Shown here piece after piece: positions 14,063 to 22,310 of a stretch of 64,000 nucleotides of DNA; position 1 is the first letter of the stretch; each line of letters opens with the position of its first letter. The notes below the pieces were generated by a model, which made no database searches, was not told the origin of the DNA, and saw nothing but the letters and a program-made list of their open reading frames with translations. The translations under genes were made by a program, and so were the position numbers. Location: positions 1-64,000 of the forward strand of contig NZ_FLQR01000006.1 of the NCBI RefSeq assembly GCF_900078385.1. Direction: 5' to 3'. This DNA is from an uncultured Microbacterium sp. Lineage in GTDB: Bacteria; Actinomycetota; Actinomycetes; Actinomycetales; Microbacteriaceae.

Positions 14063-15720
14063 AGATCACCGACACGAGCGATCTGTGGTGGAAGTCAGCA
14101 GTGGTCTACTGCCTCGACGTCGAGACGTACATGGACGGCGACGACGACGGGGTGGGCGACTTCGCGGGCCTCGCGCGGCGCATCGACTATCTGGCCGATC
14201 TGGGCGTCACGTGCCTCTGGCTCATGCCCTTCTACCCGACGCCCGACCGCGACGACGGCTACGACATCAGCGACTTCTACGGGATCGACCCGCGCCTCGG
14301 GAACCACGGCGACTTCGTCGAGGTGATCCGCACCGCCCGCGATCGCGGGATGCGCGTCATCATCGACCTCGTCGTGAACCACACCTCCGACAAGCACCCC
14401 TGGTTCGTCTCGGCGCGTCGCAGTCGCACCTCCCCGTACCGCGACTTCTACGTGTGGCGCGACGCGCCGCCCGCCAAGGAGGAGCCGACCGTGTTCCCGG
14501 GCGAGGAGGCGAGCGTCTGGGAGTACGACGAGCGCACCGGGCAGTACTTCCAGCACGTTTTCTATCGGCACCAGCCCGACCTGAACGTCGCGAATCCGCG
14601 CGTCCGCGACGAGATCGCGAAGACCATCGGATTCTGGCTGGCGCTCGGCGTCTCCGGTTTCCGTCTGGACGCCGTGCCGTTCTTCATCGAACCGCCTGAC
14701 GGCGTCGACGTCGGCGACCCGCACGAGCTCCTCCGCGACCTCAAACGTTTCCTCCAGCGCCGCGTCGGCGATGCCGCGCTGCTGGGCGAGGTGAATGTGC
14801 CGTACAGGCAGCAGGTGCAGTTCTTCGGAGGCGCGCGCGGCGGGGAGCTGGACCTGCAGTTCGACTTCATCGGCATGCAGGCCCTCTACCTCTCCCTGGC
14901 CCGTCACGATCCCGCGCCCCTCGTCAAGGCGCTGCGCTCCCGGCCGGAGGTGCCGCCGGAGGCGGGCTGGGCGAACTTCGTCCGCAACCACGACGAGCTG
15001 ACCCTGGACAAGCTGACGGATGCCGAACGCGCCGAGGTGTTCGACGTGTTCGCGCCGGACGAGGCGCAGCGCGTGTACGGCCGCGGGATCACCCGTCGCC
15101 TGCCGACCATGCTCGGCGGCGACCCGCGCCGCATCCGGATGGTCTACAGCCTGCTGTTCTCGCTGCCCGGCACGCCGGTCCTGTTCTACGGGGAGGAGAT
15201 CGGGATGGGCGAGAACCCCGACGTTCCGGGGCGCGCCTCCGTGCGCACCCCCATGCAGTGGTCGGACGGCAAGAACGGGGGGTTCTCGCAGGCGGCACGT
15301 GGTCGCCTCGTCGCGCCGATCCCCACCGACGGCTACGCCCCCGACCACGTCAACGCGCGGCAGCAGCGCGCCGACGACGGATCGCTGCTGAGGTTCGTGC
15401 AGCAGCTGATCAACCGCTACCGCACATCGCCCGAGATCGGATGGGGCACTCCGCGCGTCCTCGACCATGACGCGTCCGGGGTGCTGGCGCACGAGCTGAG
15501 CTCGGACGTCGGCCGCATGGTGGCGCTGCACAACTTCACCGACGTGCCGGTGCGCGTCGCGCTCGACCTCGGTCCCGTCCCGGAAGGCACCGTCCTCTTC
15601 GACCTGCACGGCACCGAGCGCCTGACGCTCGACCCACGAGGCCGGTTGGAGATCGAGCTCGCGGCCTTCGGGTTCCGGTGGCTTCGCGTGTCATCACCCG
15701 GCGACACCCGCATCAGCTGA
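14059..15720 (+). CDS. GH13 alpha-amylase family protein, trehalose-synthase-like
   Basis: This 553-residue cytoplasmic GH13 enzyme has the trehalose synthase (maltose-trehalose isomerase) pattern: WWKSAVVYCLDVETYMDGDDDGVGDF at the N-terminus and DLVVNHTSDKHPWF at about 103-116. The catalytic triad is present: Asp204 in GFRLDAV, Glu244 in LLGEV and Asp312 in RNHDE. The GTG start at 14059 overlaps the previous stop and has a strong GAGGAGG ribosome site. No signal peptide is seen. The likely substrate is maltose, trehalose or a related alpha-glucan. The exact reaction is not provable from sequence, because the divergent partner-linked subgroup may differ from classical TreS. Confidence 0.85.
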   Translation: MKITDTSDLWWKSAVVYCLDVETYMDGDDDGVGDFAGLARRIDYLADLGVTCLWLMPFYPTPDRDDGYDISDFYGIDPRLGNHGDFVEVIRTARDRGMRVIIDLVVNHTSDKHPWFVSARRSRTSPYRDFYVWRDAPPAKEEPTVFPGEEASVWEYDERTGQYFQHVFYRHQPDLNVANPRVRDEIAKTIGFWLALGVSGFRLDAVPFFIEPPDGVDVGDPHELLRDLKRFLQRRVGDAALLGEVNVPYRQQVQFFGGARGGELDLQFDFIGMQALYLSLARHDPAPLVKALRSRPEVPPEAGWANFVRNHDELTLDKLTDAERAEVFDVFAPDEAQRVYGRGITRRLPTMLGGDPRRIRMVYSLLFSLPGTPVLFYGEEIGMGENPDVPGRASVRTPMQWSDGKNGGFSQAARGRLVAPIPTDGYAPDHVNARQQRADDGSLLRFVQQLINRYRTSPEIGWGTPRVLDHDASGVLAHELSSDVGRMVALHNFTDVPVRVALDLGPVPEGTVLFDLHGTERLTLDPRGRLEIELAAFGFRWLRVSSPGDTRIS

Positions 15721-15773
15721 CCCGCAGCACCGAGGCAGGTGCGCCCCCGGTCACCCCGTGAGACCATTCCGAC

Positions 15774-16346
15774 ATGAGCAGCGATACACCGGCGGCTCGA
15801 GCTGAGGAGAGCACGGGGGCTCCCGCCCGAAGGGGCGGATCCTGGGCGTTCCTGCGGGCGCCCCGCTGGTGGGCGGAGCGCGTGGTGGTGCCCTTGGCGA
15901 TCGTGCTCGTCGGCGTCCTGGTGGCCGCGGGGCAGCTCGGTGCCGTGCTCGACCGCGGGCCGGAGCGGCTGATCCAGGTCGACGGCGCGGAGTTCGTGTC
16001 GGACCGTTCGTGCATCGAACTGACCGGCAGCGCCGAGCAGTCCCTGGACTACCCGCTCTGGATCTGGGTGCGCGACAAGTGGGGCACTCACCGCGCCACG
16101 GAGGTCGCCGATTGGACCAGTGCGACGACCTGGCGCACGCGGACCACCCTGACGCCCCGTGTGCTCCCGGTCGACACGAACTACACGATCACCCTGCTCT
16201 ACCTGCCGCGCGAGCAGGCCGAACTGCTGCGGTCGATACGAGGGGGCGACGGTGCGGTCGGGGTCCTGCGGCTCCCGCCGGGCGCCCGCGGGCCCGCCTC
16301 GGTCTCGTTCACCCGCACGGCCGGTGACGGCGGCCCACCCTGCTAG
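15774..16346 (+). CDS. Hypothetical single-pass membrane protein
   Basis: I do not recognise the family of this 190-residue protein. A short Arg-rich N-terminus (RAPRWWAERVV) leads into one membrane helix at about residues 38-58. The remaining 130 residues form a soluble, probably extracytoplasmic domain with a Trp-rich middle (YPLWIWVRDKWGTHRATEVADW) and two cysteines: one near 83, and the last residue. It lies 53 bases behind the GH13 gene, but the intergenic space and convergent neighbour give no functional hint. Confidence 0.65.
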   Translation: MSSDTPAARAEESTGAPARRGGSWAFLRAPRWWAERVVVPLAIVLVGVLVAAGQLGAVLDRGPERLIQVDGAEFVSDRSCIELTGSAEQSLDYPLWIWVRDKWGTHRATEVADWTSATTWRTRTTLTPRVLPVDTNYTITLLYLPREQAELLRSIRGGDGAVGVLRLPPGARGPASVSFTRTAGDGGPPC

Positions 16347-16355
16347 GGCAGAGGG

Positions 16356-16703
16356 TCAGTCCTCGCCGCCGCCGGCCATGTACGCCTCGGACCTCGTCTG
16401 GAGGAAGCGGCACAGCTCCGATACGACGGCGAGCTCCTGCGACAACCGCAGCGCGCCGTCGGCATCGAGCACCACCGCGGTATCGCGCGCCTCGAACGTG
16501 ATCATCCAGTTCGTGGAGCCCGGGGGCTCCGGCTGGATGTAGGTGATGGTCTGCGCACTCATCAGCGTGATGCCGACGAGCCCCGTGTCGGCACCCTCGC
16601 TGCCGTCCTGCGGCATGACTTTCAGCGTCTCCGCCATCGCGTGCCCGAGCGTGTAGAACTCCTCGAGCCAGATCTCCAGCGTTTCCTTCGTACGGTATGG
16701 CAT
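16356..16703 (-). CDS. Small hypothetical protein next to MarR
   Basis: I do not recognise this 115-residue acidic soluble protein. The ATG at 16703 was chosen because a clear AGGAGG lies 9 bases upstream. A GTG frame extension to 16721 would swallow that ribosome site. The chain runs MPYRTKETLEIWLEEFYTLG, then GITLMSAQTITYIQPEPPGS and WMITFEARDTAVVLDADGAL, a compact alpha/beta pattern without membrane segments. It is downstream of the MarR-type gene by about 50 bases, in the same direction, and may be part of its transcript. Confidence 0.65.
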   Translation of the reverse strand: MPYRTKETLEIWLEEFYTLGHAMAETLKVMPQDGSEGADTGLVGITLMSAQTITYIQPEPPGSTNWMITFEARDTAVVLDADGALRLSQELAVVSELCRFLQTRSEAYMAGGGED

Positions 16704-16755
16704 GCGCCCCGCCTCCTTCACCCAGCGACAAGGTCTCTATAAGACGTGATCATTT

Positions 16756-17304
16756 TCACGTATCGGCGGGCCGTCGTGCATTCTTCCGCCGCGACACACC
16801 GGGCGCGTGGGCATCGACTTCGTCGACGGCCGCCCGCATCCGCTCGAGGAAGCCGATGATCACCTTCGCGTCGTCCGCCGTGACGGCCGCCGTCGCATCG
16901 TGCATGCGGGCGTGCATCTGCCCGAGAGTCGCACGGATCTCGTCCTCGGTCTGCGATGTCGTGGTGATGATGACCTTCCGCCGGTCGGTGGGATGCGGCT
17001 GCCGTCGCACATGATCGCTGCGCTCCAGGCGGTCCACGAGCGCCGTGATGGATGCCGTGCTGAGACCGAGGTAGCGCGCCAGGTCGATCGGCGTCACCTG
17101 CTCGCCGCGTCCCGACGCGCGCGTGATGAAACGCAGGACGAGAAGCTCGTTCTCGCCCATCGCCATGGACTGCTGCGTGCGCCGCCGCATGGCGGTCTCC
17201 GCCGCCCGGTACATCCGCAGCGCCTCGAGGACGCCGACGCGCAGAGCCCGCGTCTCATCCTCGGGGTACCAGTACGCGCGGGATGACGGAGGATTCTCGG
17301 TCAT
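16756..17304 (-). CDS. MarR family transcriptional regulator
   Basis: This 182-residue protein has a MarR winged-helix core: GENELLVLRFI, then recognition helix region PIDLARYLGLSTASITALVDRLERSDHV and the wing HPTDRRKVIITTT (about 95-120). The ATG at 17304 has GAGG six bases upstream and is preferred to the ATG at 17316. It is divergent from the small membrane-protein gene at 17455, and direct repeats in between are possible operators. The ligand is unknown. Confidence 0.88.
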   Translation of the reverse strand: MTENPPSSRAYWYPEDETRALRVGVLEALRMYRAAETAMRRRTQQSMAMGENELLVLRFITRASGRGEQVTPIDLARYLGLSTASITALVDRLERSDHVRRQPHPTDRRKVIITTTSQTEDEIRATLGQMHARMHDATAAVTADDAKVIIGFLERMRAAVDEVDAHAPGVSRRKNARRPADT

Positions 17305-17362
17305 GCGCGGCCTCATTTCCCGTCGGCCCGTACCGGCGACGTGCGACGACTATATCCGACTT

Positions 17363-17388
17363 GCAAGTAACTCACTAAGCAAGTAACT
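17363..17388. promoter_or_regulatory. Direct repeat in the MarR divergent promoter region
   Basis: GCAAGTAACT occurs at 17363-17372 and again at 17379-17388, a 16-bp offset, in the AT-richer gap between the marR-type gene and the gene at 17455. It is a candidate regulator site. CTTGCAAG at 17360-17367 is a small palindrome within it. Confidence 0.4.
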
Positions 17389-17454
17389 TACCAATTGAGA
17401 TACCAATCCATGTGAGAAACCCGGACACGTCCGCACCGCCCGAGAGAGGCCCCC

Positions 17455-17787
17455 ATGAGCACTGCACTGCTGGACTCGCTGCCGATCGTCACCTGGGCAC
17501 CCGTCGACGACGGGCTCGTCGTGGGCAGTCGGCGCGGGGAGTTCGTGGGCTTCGTCGAGTCCACGGCGGACGGCAGCTATGTCGCCTTCGACTCCCGCGC
17601 ACAGCCGATCGGACGCTACGGGTCCCTCGCATCCGCGAAGGCGTCGACCGGGACGGTCAGCCCCGACCCGGCCACCGCCCGTCGGCGCCGGCACGTGGAG
17701 CGTGCCCTCTTCGCCGGGGCCACCGTGTCGGGCGCGGTCGCGGGCATCATGGTGCTGGCCGCGGGCGTGCTCGCGCCGGGATGGTGA
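17455..17787 (+). CDS. Small protein with C-terminal membrane segment
   Basis: This 110-residue protein is unrecognised. The first 75 residues look soluble (VVGSRRGEFVGFVESTADGSYVAFDS), like a small beta-rich domain. Residues about 84-107 form one hydrophobic helix after an Arg cluster (ARRRRHVERALFAG), so it is probably tail-anchored with the soluble part inside the cell. It faces away from the marR-type gene and shares its regulatory gap, so regulation by that MarR is plausible. The next gene (lacI-type) is convergent, with its stop 9 bases away. Confidence 0.65.
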   Translation: MSTALLDSLPIVTWAPVDDGLVVGSRRGEFVGFVESTADGSYVAFDSRAQPIGRYGSLASAKASTGTVSPDPATARRRRHVERALFAGATVSGAVAGIMVLAAGVLAPGW

Positions 17788-17796
17788 CGCCGAGGC

Positions 17797-18831
17797 TCAC
17801 GCCGGAGCGGGTCCGCTGCTGTCGCGCACGATGAGCTCCGTCGGGATGAGGGTGGTCTCGGCCGTCTGATCCGGATCGGCGATCTGCTCGAGCAGGCGTT
17901 CCATCGCCACGCGTCCCACCTCGCGGAAGTTCTGTCGCACCGAGGTCAACGGGGGCCAGAAGGCGCGCGCCTCGTCCATGTCGTCGAAGCCGACCACGCT
18001 GACGTCTCCCGGGATGTCGCGGCCCAGCTCGTGAAGCGCACGCATCGCGCCGAGCGCCATCTGATCGTTGGCGGCGAAGATCGCCGTGACCTCGGGACGC
18101 TTCCCCAGTTCCAGGCCGATCCGATAGCCGGAGTCCGTCGACCAGTCGCCGTGCTGCAGCTCGGGCGGCCGGATGCCCGCACGCTCGAGCGTCGCGCGCC
18201 AGGAATCGGCGCGATGCCCCGCGGAGAACGATGACCGCGGGCCGGCGATGTGCCACACCTGCCGGTGACCGAGGTCCAGCAGGTGCTGGGTGGCCAGCCG
18301 CGCCCCGAGCGCCTGGTCGGTGTCGACGACCGTGAACCCCGAGCCCGCGTTCGAGTCGATCACGACGACGGGAAGACCCGGAGGGAGCGTGATCTCCACC
18401 CGGTCCAGCAGCGACGCCTCGAAGATGATGATGATCCCGTCCACCGCCTGCTCGCTGAGGCGCCGGTACGCACCGGTGACGGCGCCCATGGTCGGGTCGG
18501 GCACCGGCATGAGCGTGACGCTGTAGTCGGCGGCCGCGGCCTCGGTCGCGATGGCGTCCAGCGTGCGGACATTGCCCAGCGTCTCGAGCGTAAACATGAT
18601 GACGCCCACGGTGTGGAACCGCCCGTACTTGAGCGCCCGGGCCGCGCCGTTGGGCCGGTAGCCGACGGCGCGCATGGATGCCAGGACCCGCTCCCGGGTG
18701 GACGTGTCGACGTTGCTCAGGCCGTTCGCGACCCGCGAGACGGTCTGGGACGACACGCCGGCATGGCGGGCCACATCGGCCATGGACGCCGCCTTGGGCC
18801 GCGCGTGGGGCGTGCCGTCCGTCTGCGTCAT
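17797..18831 (-). CDS. LacI family transcriptional repressor of the sugar operon
   Basis: This 344-residue protein has a LacI helix-turn-helix at about residues 17-37 (SMADVARHAGVSSQTVSRVANG), followed by the hinge and a periplasmic-binding-protein-like effector domain. The ATG at 18831 is chosen for its AAGGA site. Longer frames would start inside the operator region. It is divergent from the ABC transporter genes. Two palindromes with the core CGTAAACAT lie between the genes, so the protein very likely represses the uptake operon, and perhaps itself, until a sugar from the GH35 pathway (probably a galactoside) binds. Confidence 0.93.
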   Translation of the reverse strand: MTQTDGTPHARPKAASMADVARHAGVSSQTVSRVANGLSNVDTSTRERVLASMRAVGYRPNGAARALKYGRFHTVGVIMFTLETLGNVRTLDAIATEAAAADYSVTLMPVPDPTMGAVTGAYRRLSEQAVDGIIIIFEASLLDRVEITLPPGLPVVVIDSNAGSGFTVVDTDQALGARLATQHLLDLGHRQVWHIAGPRSSFSAGHRADSWRATLERAGIRPPELQHGDWSTDSGYRIGLELGKRPEVTAIFAANDQMALGAMRALHELGRDIPGDVSVVGFDDMDEARAFWPPLTSVRQNFREVGRVAMERLLEQIADPDQTAETTLIPTELIVRDSSGPAPA

Positions 18832-18869
18832 GTCGTCCTTGCCTCGTTGCGAACCCGATGTCATCACTA

Positions 18870-18897
18870 TTGCATGGTTGCGTAAACATGTTAGGCT
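18870..18897 (+). promoter_or_regulatory. Candidate promoter of the sugar transport operon
   Basis: TTGCAT (18870-18875) and TAGGCT (18892-18897) are 16 bases apart. The first operator fills the spacer and the second covers the expected start of transcription. This is the usual layout for LacI-type repression. Confidence 0.55.
18873..18890. promoter_or_regulatory. LacI-type operator O1
   Basis: CATGGTTGCGTAAACATG has CATG ends and the LacI-family central CG. It shares GCGTAAACAT with operator O2. Confidence 0.75.
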
Positions 18898-18906
18898 CGC
18901 CCCCGA

Positions 18907-18924
18907 AATGTTCGCGTAAACATT
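18907..18924. promoter_or_regulatory. LacI-type operator O2
   Basis: AATGTTCGCGTAAACATT is a palindrome with perfect 6-bp arms around CGCGTA. It lies 34 bp downstream of O1, close to the expected transcription start. Confidence 0.8.
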
Positions 18925-18948
18925 CTTCAAGTCAACGAACGGACTCTG

Positions 18949-19875
18949 ATGATGACGACGGCGTCAGCACCCCCCGCGCTACGGGAGCTCCCTCCACGTC
19001 CGAACCGCACGCGGCGGGACTGGCGGGGCTGGGCCTTCGTCGGCCCGTTCATGATCGTCTTCCTCGCCGTCCTCGTGGCCCCCGTCGTCTATGCGGTGAT
19101 CCTGACCCTCTTCCGCCAGCAGCTCGTCGGGGGCACCGCGTTCGTGGGACTGGAGAACTACATCGCCCTCTTCCAGGACGCGAAGTTCTGGGAGTCGCTG
19201 CTGCGCGTGACGCTGTTCCTCCTCATCCAGGTGCCGATCATGCTGGCCCTGTCTCTGGTCGCAGCGCTCGCGATCGACAGCGCGCGACTGCACGGCACCG
19301 GCTTCTTCCGCATCGCGATCTTCCTGCCCTACGCCGTGCCCGGGGTCGTCGCCGCGCTCATCTGGGGCTTCATCTACGGGAACCAGTTCGGCCTGTCGGG
19401 GTCGATCAACGACCTCATCGGGTTCGAGATGCTCCGACCGTTCAGCGCCGACTGGATCCTGGCATCCATCGGCAACATCGTGACGTGGGAGTTCATGGGC
19501 TACAACATGCTCATCTTCTACGCCGCGCTGAAGGTCATCCCGACAGACCTGTACGAGGCGGCGGAGATCGACGGAGCCGGACAGTTCCGCATCATCTCGG
19601 ACATCAAGATCCCGTCGCTGCGCGGCTCGATCGTGATCGCGACGATCTTCTCGATCATCGGCAGCTTCCAGCTGTTCAACGAGCCGAACCTGCTGAAGAG
19701 CCTCGCCCCCAACGTGATCTCGAGCTACTTCACGCCGAACATGTACGCGTACAACCTCTCCTTCGCGGGCCAGCAGTTCAACTACTCCGCGACCGTGGCG
19801 ATCGTGATGGGTGTCATCACGGCCACGATCGCCTACATCGTGCAATTGCGCGGCTCCCGACAGGAGGTGCGCTGA
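18949..19875 (+). CDS. Carbohydrate ABC transporter permease (MalF type)
   Basis: This 308-residue inner-membrane protein has six predicted helices and the permease EAA loop, seen as YEAAEIDGAGQFRIISDIKIPSL near residues 203-225, which contacts the ATPase. It is the first gene of the operon under the LacI-type operators. Its partner permease starts 2 bases beyond its stop. No ATPase gene is in the operon, so a shared MsiK-type ATPase encoded elsewhere is likely, as known for actinobacterial sugar importers. The start may be this ATG or the next codon. Confidence 0.93.
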   Translation: MMTTASAPPALRELPPRPNRTRRDWRGWAFVGPFMIVFLAVLVAPVVYAVILTLFRQQLVGGTAFVGLENYIALFQDAKFWESLLRVTLFLLIQVPIMLALSLVAALAIDSARLHGTGFFRIAIFLPYAVPGVVAALIWGFIYGNQFGLSGSINDLIGFEMLRPFSADWILASIGNIVTWEFMGYNMLIFYAALKVIPTDLYEAAEIDGAGQFRIISDIKIPSLRGSIVIATIFSIIGSFQLFNEPNLLKSLAPNVISSYFTPNMYAYNLSFAGQQFNYSATVAIVMGVITATIAYIVQLRGSRQEVR

Positions 19876-19876
19876 G

Positions 19877-20806
19877 ATGAGCACCGAGACCATCGCACCC
19901 GTGACCACCACCCGCACGCGCTCGGCGGCGAAGCGCCCGAACTACGTGCGGCGCAGCCCCTCCCGGCAGCGCAAGTCCATCGTCCTGACGATCGTGATGG
20001 CCGTCTTCGTCATCTACTCGATCGTGCCGCTGGCCTGGCTGCTCATCAACGCCACGAAGGACCAGAGCGACCTGTTCTCGACGTTCGGACTCTGGTTCGG
20101 GTCGGACTTCAACCTCTGGCAGAACATCGTCGACACCGTGACCTATCGCGACGGCATCTTCGTGCAGTGGTTCGGCAACACCCTGCTCTACGTCGTCGTC
20201 GGCGCCGGCGGCGCCACGCTGCTGGCCACCGTGGCCGGGTACGGCATGGCGAAGTACAACTTCCCCGGCCGGCGCGCCGTCTTCGCGGTCGTCCTCGGCG
20301 CCATCGCGATCCCGGGCACGGCCCTCGCCGTGCCGACGTTCCTGATGTTCAGCCAGCTCGGACTGACCAACACGCCGTGGGCCGTCATCCTGCCGTCGCT
20401 GATCAGCCCGTTCGGCCTCTACCTGATCTGGACGTACGCGGTCGACGCCGTCCCGACCGAGCTGCTCGAGGCGGCGCGCATGGACGGCTCGGGAGAGTTC
20501 CGCACCTTCTTCACGATCTCGCTGCGGCTGCTCGCCCCGGGCATCGTGACGGTGCTGCTGTTCGCGGTGGTCGCCACCTGGAACAACTACTTCCTGCCCC
20601 TCATCATGCTCAGCGAACCCACGTGGTACCCCCTCACGGTCGGCCTCAGCCAGTGGAGCGCGCAGGCGAGCGGCGTCGCCGCCCAGCCGATCTACAACCT
20701 GGTGATCACCGGCTCGCTCCTCACGATCATCCCCATCGTCGTCGCCTTCCTCTTCCTGCAGCGCTTCTGGCAGTCCGGCCTGAGCGCGGGAAGCGTCAAG
20801 CAGTGA
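19877..20806 (+). CDS. Carbohydrate ABC transporter permease (MalG type)
   Basis: This 309-residue membrane protein is the second permease subunit. The basic N-terminus (about 35 residues) precedes the first helix. The EAA loop reads LEAARMDGSGEFRTFFTISLRLL at about 197-219. The ATG at 19877 follows an AGGAGGT ribosome site and is one base beyond the stop of the first permease gene, which implies coupling. Together with the upstream permease it forms the channel for the sugar delivered by the downstream binding protein. Confidence 0.94.
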   Translation: MSTETIAPVTTTRTRSAAKRPNYVRRSPSRQRKSIVLTIVMAVFVIYSIVPLAWLLINATKDQSDLFSTFGLWFGSDFNLWQNIVDTVTYRDGIFVQWFGNTLLYVVVGAGGATLLATVAGYGMAKYNFPGRRAVFAVVLGAIAIPGTALAVPTFLMFSQLGLTNTPWAVILPSLISPFGLYLIWTYAVDAVPTELLEAARMDGSGEFRTFFTISLRLLAPGIVTVLLFAVVATWNNYFLPLIMLSEPTWYPLTVGLSQWSAQASGVAAQPIYNLVITGSLLTIIPIVVAFLFLQRFWQSGLSAGSVKQ

Positions 20807-20878
20807 CGGTCCCCCACGATCCCTTCCCGGGCGTCCTGCCCACTCCATTTACAACGAAGTGAATCCCGAAAGGAAACA

Positions 20879-22228
20879 ATGATGTCGACCATCACCCGCT
20901 CACGGCGACGCACGATCGCCGTGGCCACAGCATCCGTCGTCGCGCTCGGTCTCACCCTCGCCGGCTGCAGCTCGAGCGGCGCTCCCGCCGATGAGCCCGG
21001 CGCCAGCGCCGACGAGCTCGAGGCGGCTCTCGAAGCCGGCGGCGAGATCACCTACTGGAGCTGGACCCCGTCGGCCGAGGCGCAGGTCGCCGCGTTCGAG
21101 GACGCGTACCCCAACGTCGACGTGAAGCTCGTCAACGCGGGCACCAACACCGAGGAGTACACCAAGCTGCAGAACGCGATCACGGCCGGCTCGGGCGCGC
21201 CCGACGTCGCACAGGTCGAGTACTACGCCATTCCGCAGTTCGCGCTGTCCGACTCCCTCGTCGACCTCGCGCCGTACGGCTTCGCCGATCTGGAGGACCA
21301 GTACACGCCCGGCCCGTGGGGCGCCGTCACGGTCGGGGATGCCGTCTACGGCCTGCCGCAGGACTCCGGCCCCATGGCCATGTTCTACAACGCGACCGTG
21401 TTCGAGAAGTACGGCATCGAGGTCCCGACGACCTACGACGAGTACGTCGCCGCCGCCGAGAAGCTGCACACCGCCGACCCGAAGGCGTACATCACCTCCG
21501 ACACCGGCGACGCCGGCTTCACGACGAGCATGATCTGGCAGGCCGGCGGCCACCCGTTCACCGCCGACGGCACGAACGTCTCGATCGACCTGCAGGACGA
21601 GGGGTCGAAGAAGTGGGCGGAGAGCTGGAACCGCCTCGTCGACGGCGGCCTGCTCGCCACCACCCCCGGGTGGAGCGACGAGTGGTACCGCGCGCTCGGC
21701 GACGGCTCGATCGCGACGCTGCTGACCGGCGCCTGGATGCCCGGCGTGCTGGAGTCGTCGGTGCCCGACGCCGCCGGCGACTGGCGCGTCGCGCCCATGC
21801 CGACCTACGACGGCACGCCCGTGACCGCCGAGAACGGCGGCGGCGGCCAGGTCGTCCTGAAGCAGAGCAAGAACCCGGCGCTCGCGGCGGCGTTCCTCAA
21901 GTGGCTCAACGCCGACCCGGCATCCATCGAGGTCTTCCTCGCCTCCGGCGGCTTCCCCGCCACGACCGCCGACCTCGAGTCCGACGAGTTCCTCGCCAAG
22001 GCTCCCGAGTACTTCGGCGGGCAGAAGATCAACGAGGTGCTCGTCGACGCGGCGAAGAACGTGCCCAGCGGCTGGCAGTACCTCCCCTACCAGGTGTACG
22101 CCAACAGCATCTTCGGCGACACCGTCGGGCAGTCCTACCTCAACTCGGGCGACCTCAACGAGGGTCTGACGACGTGGCAGGACCAGCTCATCGAGTACGG
22201 CGACCAGCAGGGCTTCACGGTCGAGTAG
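20879..22228 (+). CDS. Sugar-binding lipoprotein of ABC transporter
   Basis: This 449-residue extracellular solute-binding protein (family 1) has an Arg-rich signal peptide and the lipobox LAGC at about residues 28-31, so it is a lipid-anchored protein outside the membrane. The mature part has ITYWSW, DVAQVEYYAIPQF and QDSGPMAMFYN segments typical of oligosaccharide binders. The ribosome site is GAAAGGA; the start may be the first or second ATG codon. The gene lies between the permeases and the GH35 enzyme, which suggests a galactose-containing ligand. Confidence 0.95.
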   Translation: MMSTITRSRRRTIAVATASVVALGLTLAGCSSSGAPADEPGASADELEAALEAGGEITYWSWTPSAEAQVAAFEDAYPNVDVKLVNAGTNTEEYTKLQNAITAGSGAPDVAQVEYYAIPQFALSDSLVDLAPYGFADLEDQYTPGPWGAVTVGDAVYGLPQDSGPMAMFYNATVFEKYGIEVPTTYDEYVAAAEKLHTADPKAYITSDTGDAGFTTSMIWQAGGHPFTADGTNVSIDLQDEGSKKWAESWNRLVDGGLLATTPGWSDEWYRALGDGSIATLLTGAWMPGVLESSVPDAAGDWRVAPMPTYDGTPVTAENGGGGQVVLKQSKNPALAAAFLKWLNADPASIEVFLASGGFPATTADLESDEFLAKAPEYFGGQKINEVLVDAAKNVPSGWQYLPYQVYANSIFGDTVGQSYLNSGDLNEGLTTWQDQLIEYGDQQGFTVE

Positions 22229-22240
22229 GCCCGCCCGCAC

Positions 22241-22274
22241 GGGGATGCGGCGGCCTCCGGGTCGCCGCATCCCC
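22241..22274 (+). terminator. Hairpin between binding-protein and enzyme genes
   Basis: A perfect 12-bp GC-rich stem (22241-22252 with 22263-22274) and 10-base loop lie 13 bases behind the binding-protein stop. There is no U run. It may protect the transporter mRNA from decay or partly end transcription, giving more binding protein than enzyme, as known for other sugar ABC operons. Confidence 0.65.
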
Positions 22275-22310
22275 CACTCCCCCTGTCTTCATCTATCCCC
22301 GGAGGGCCGT

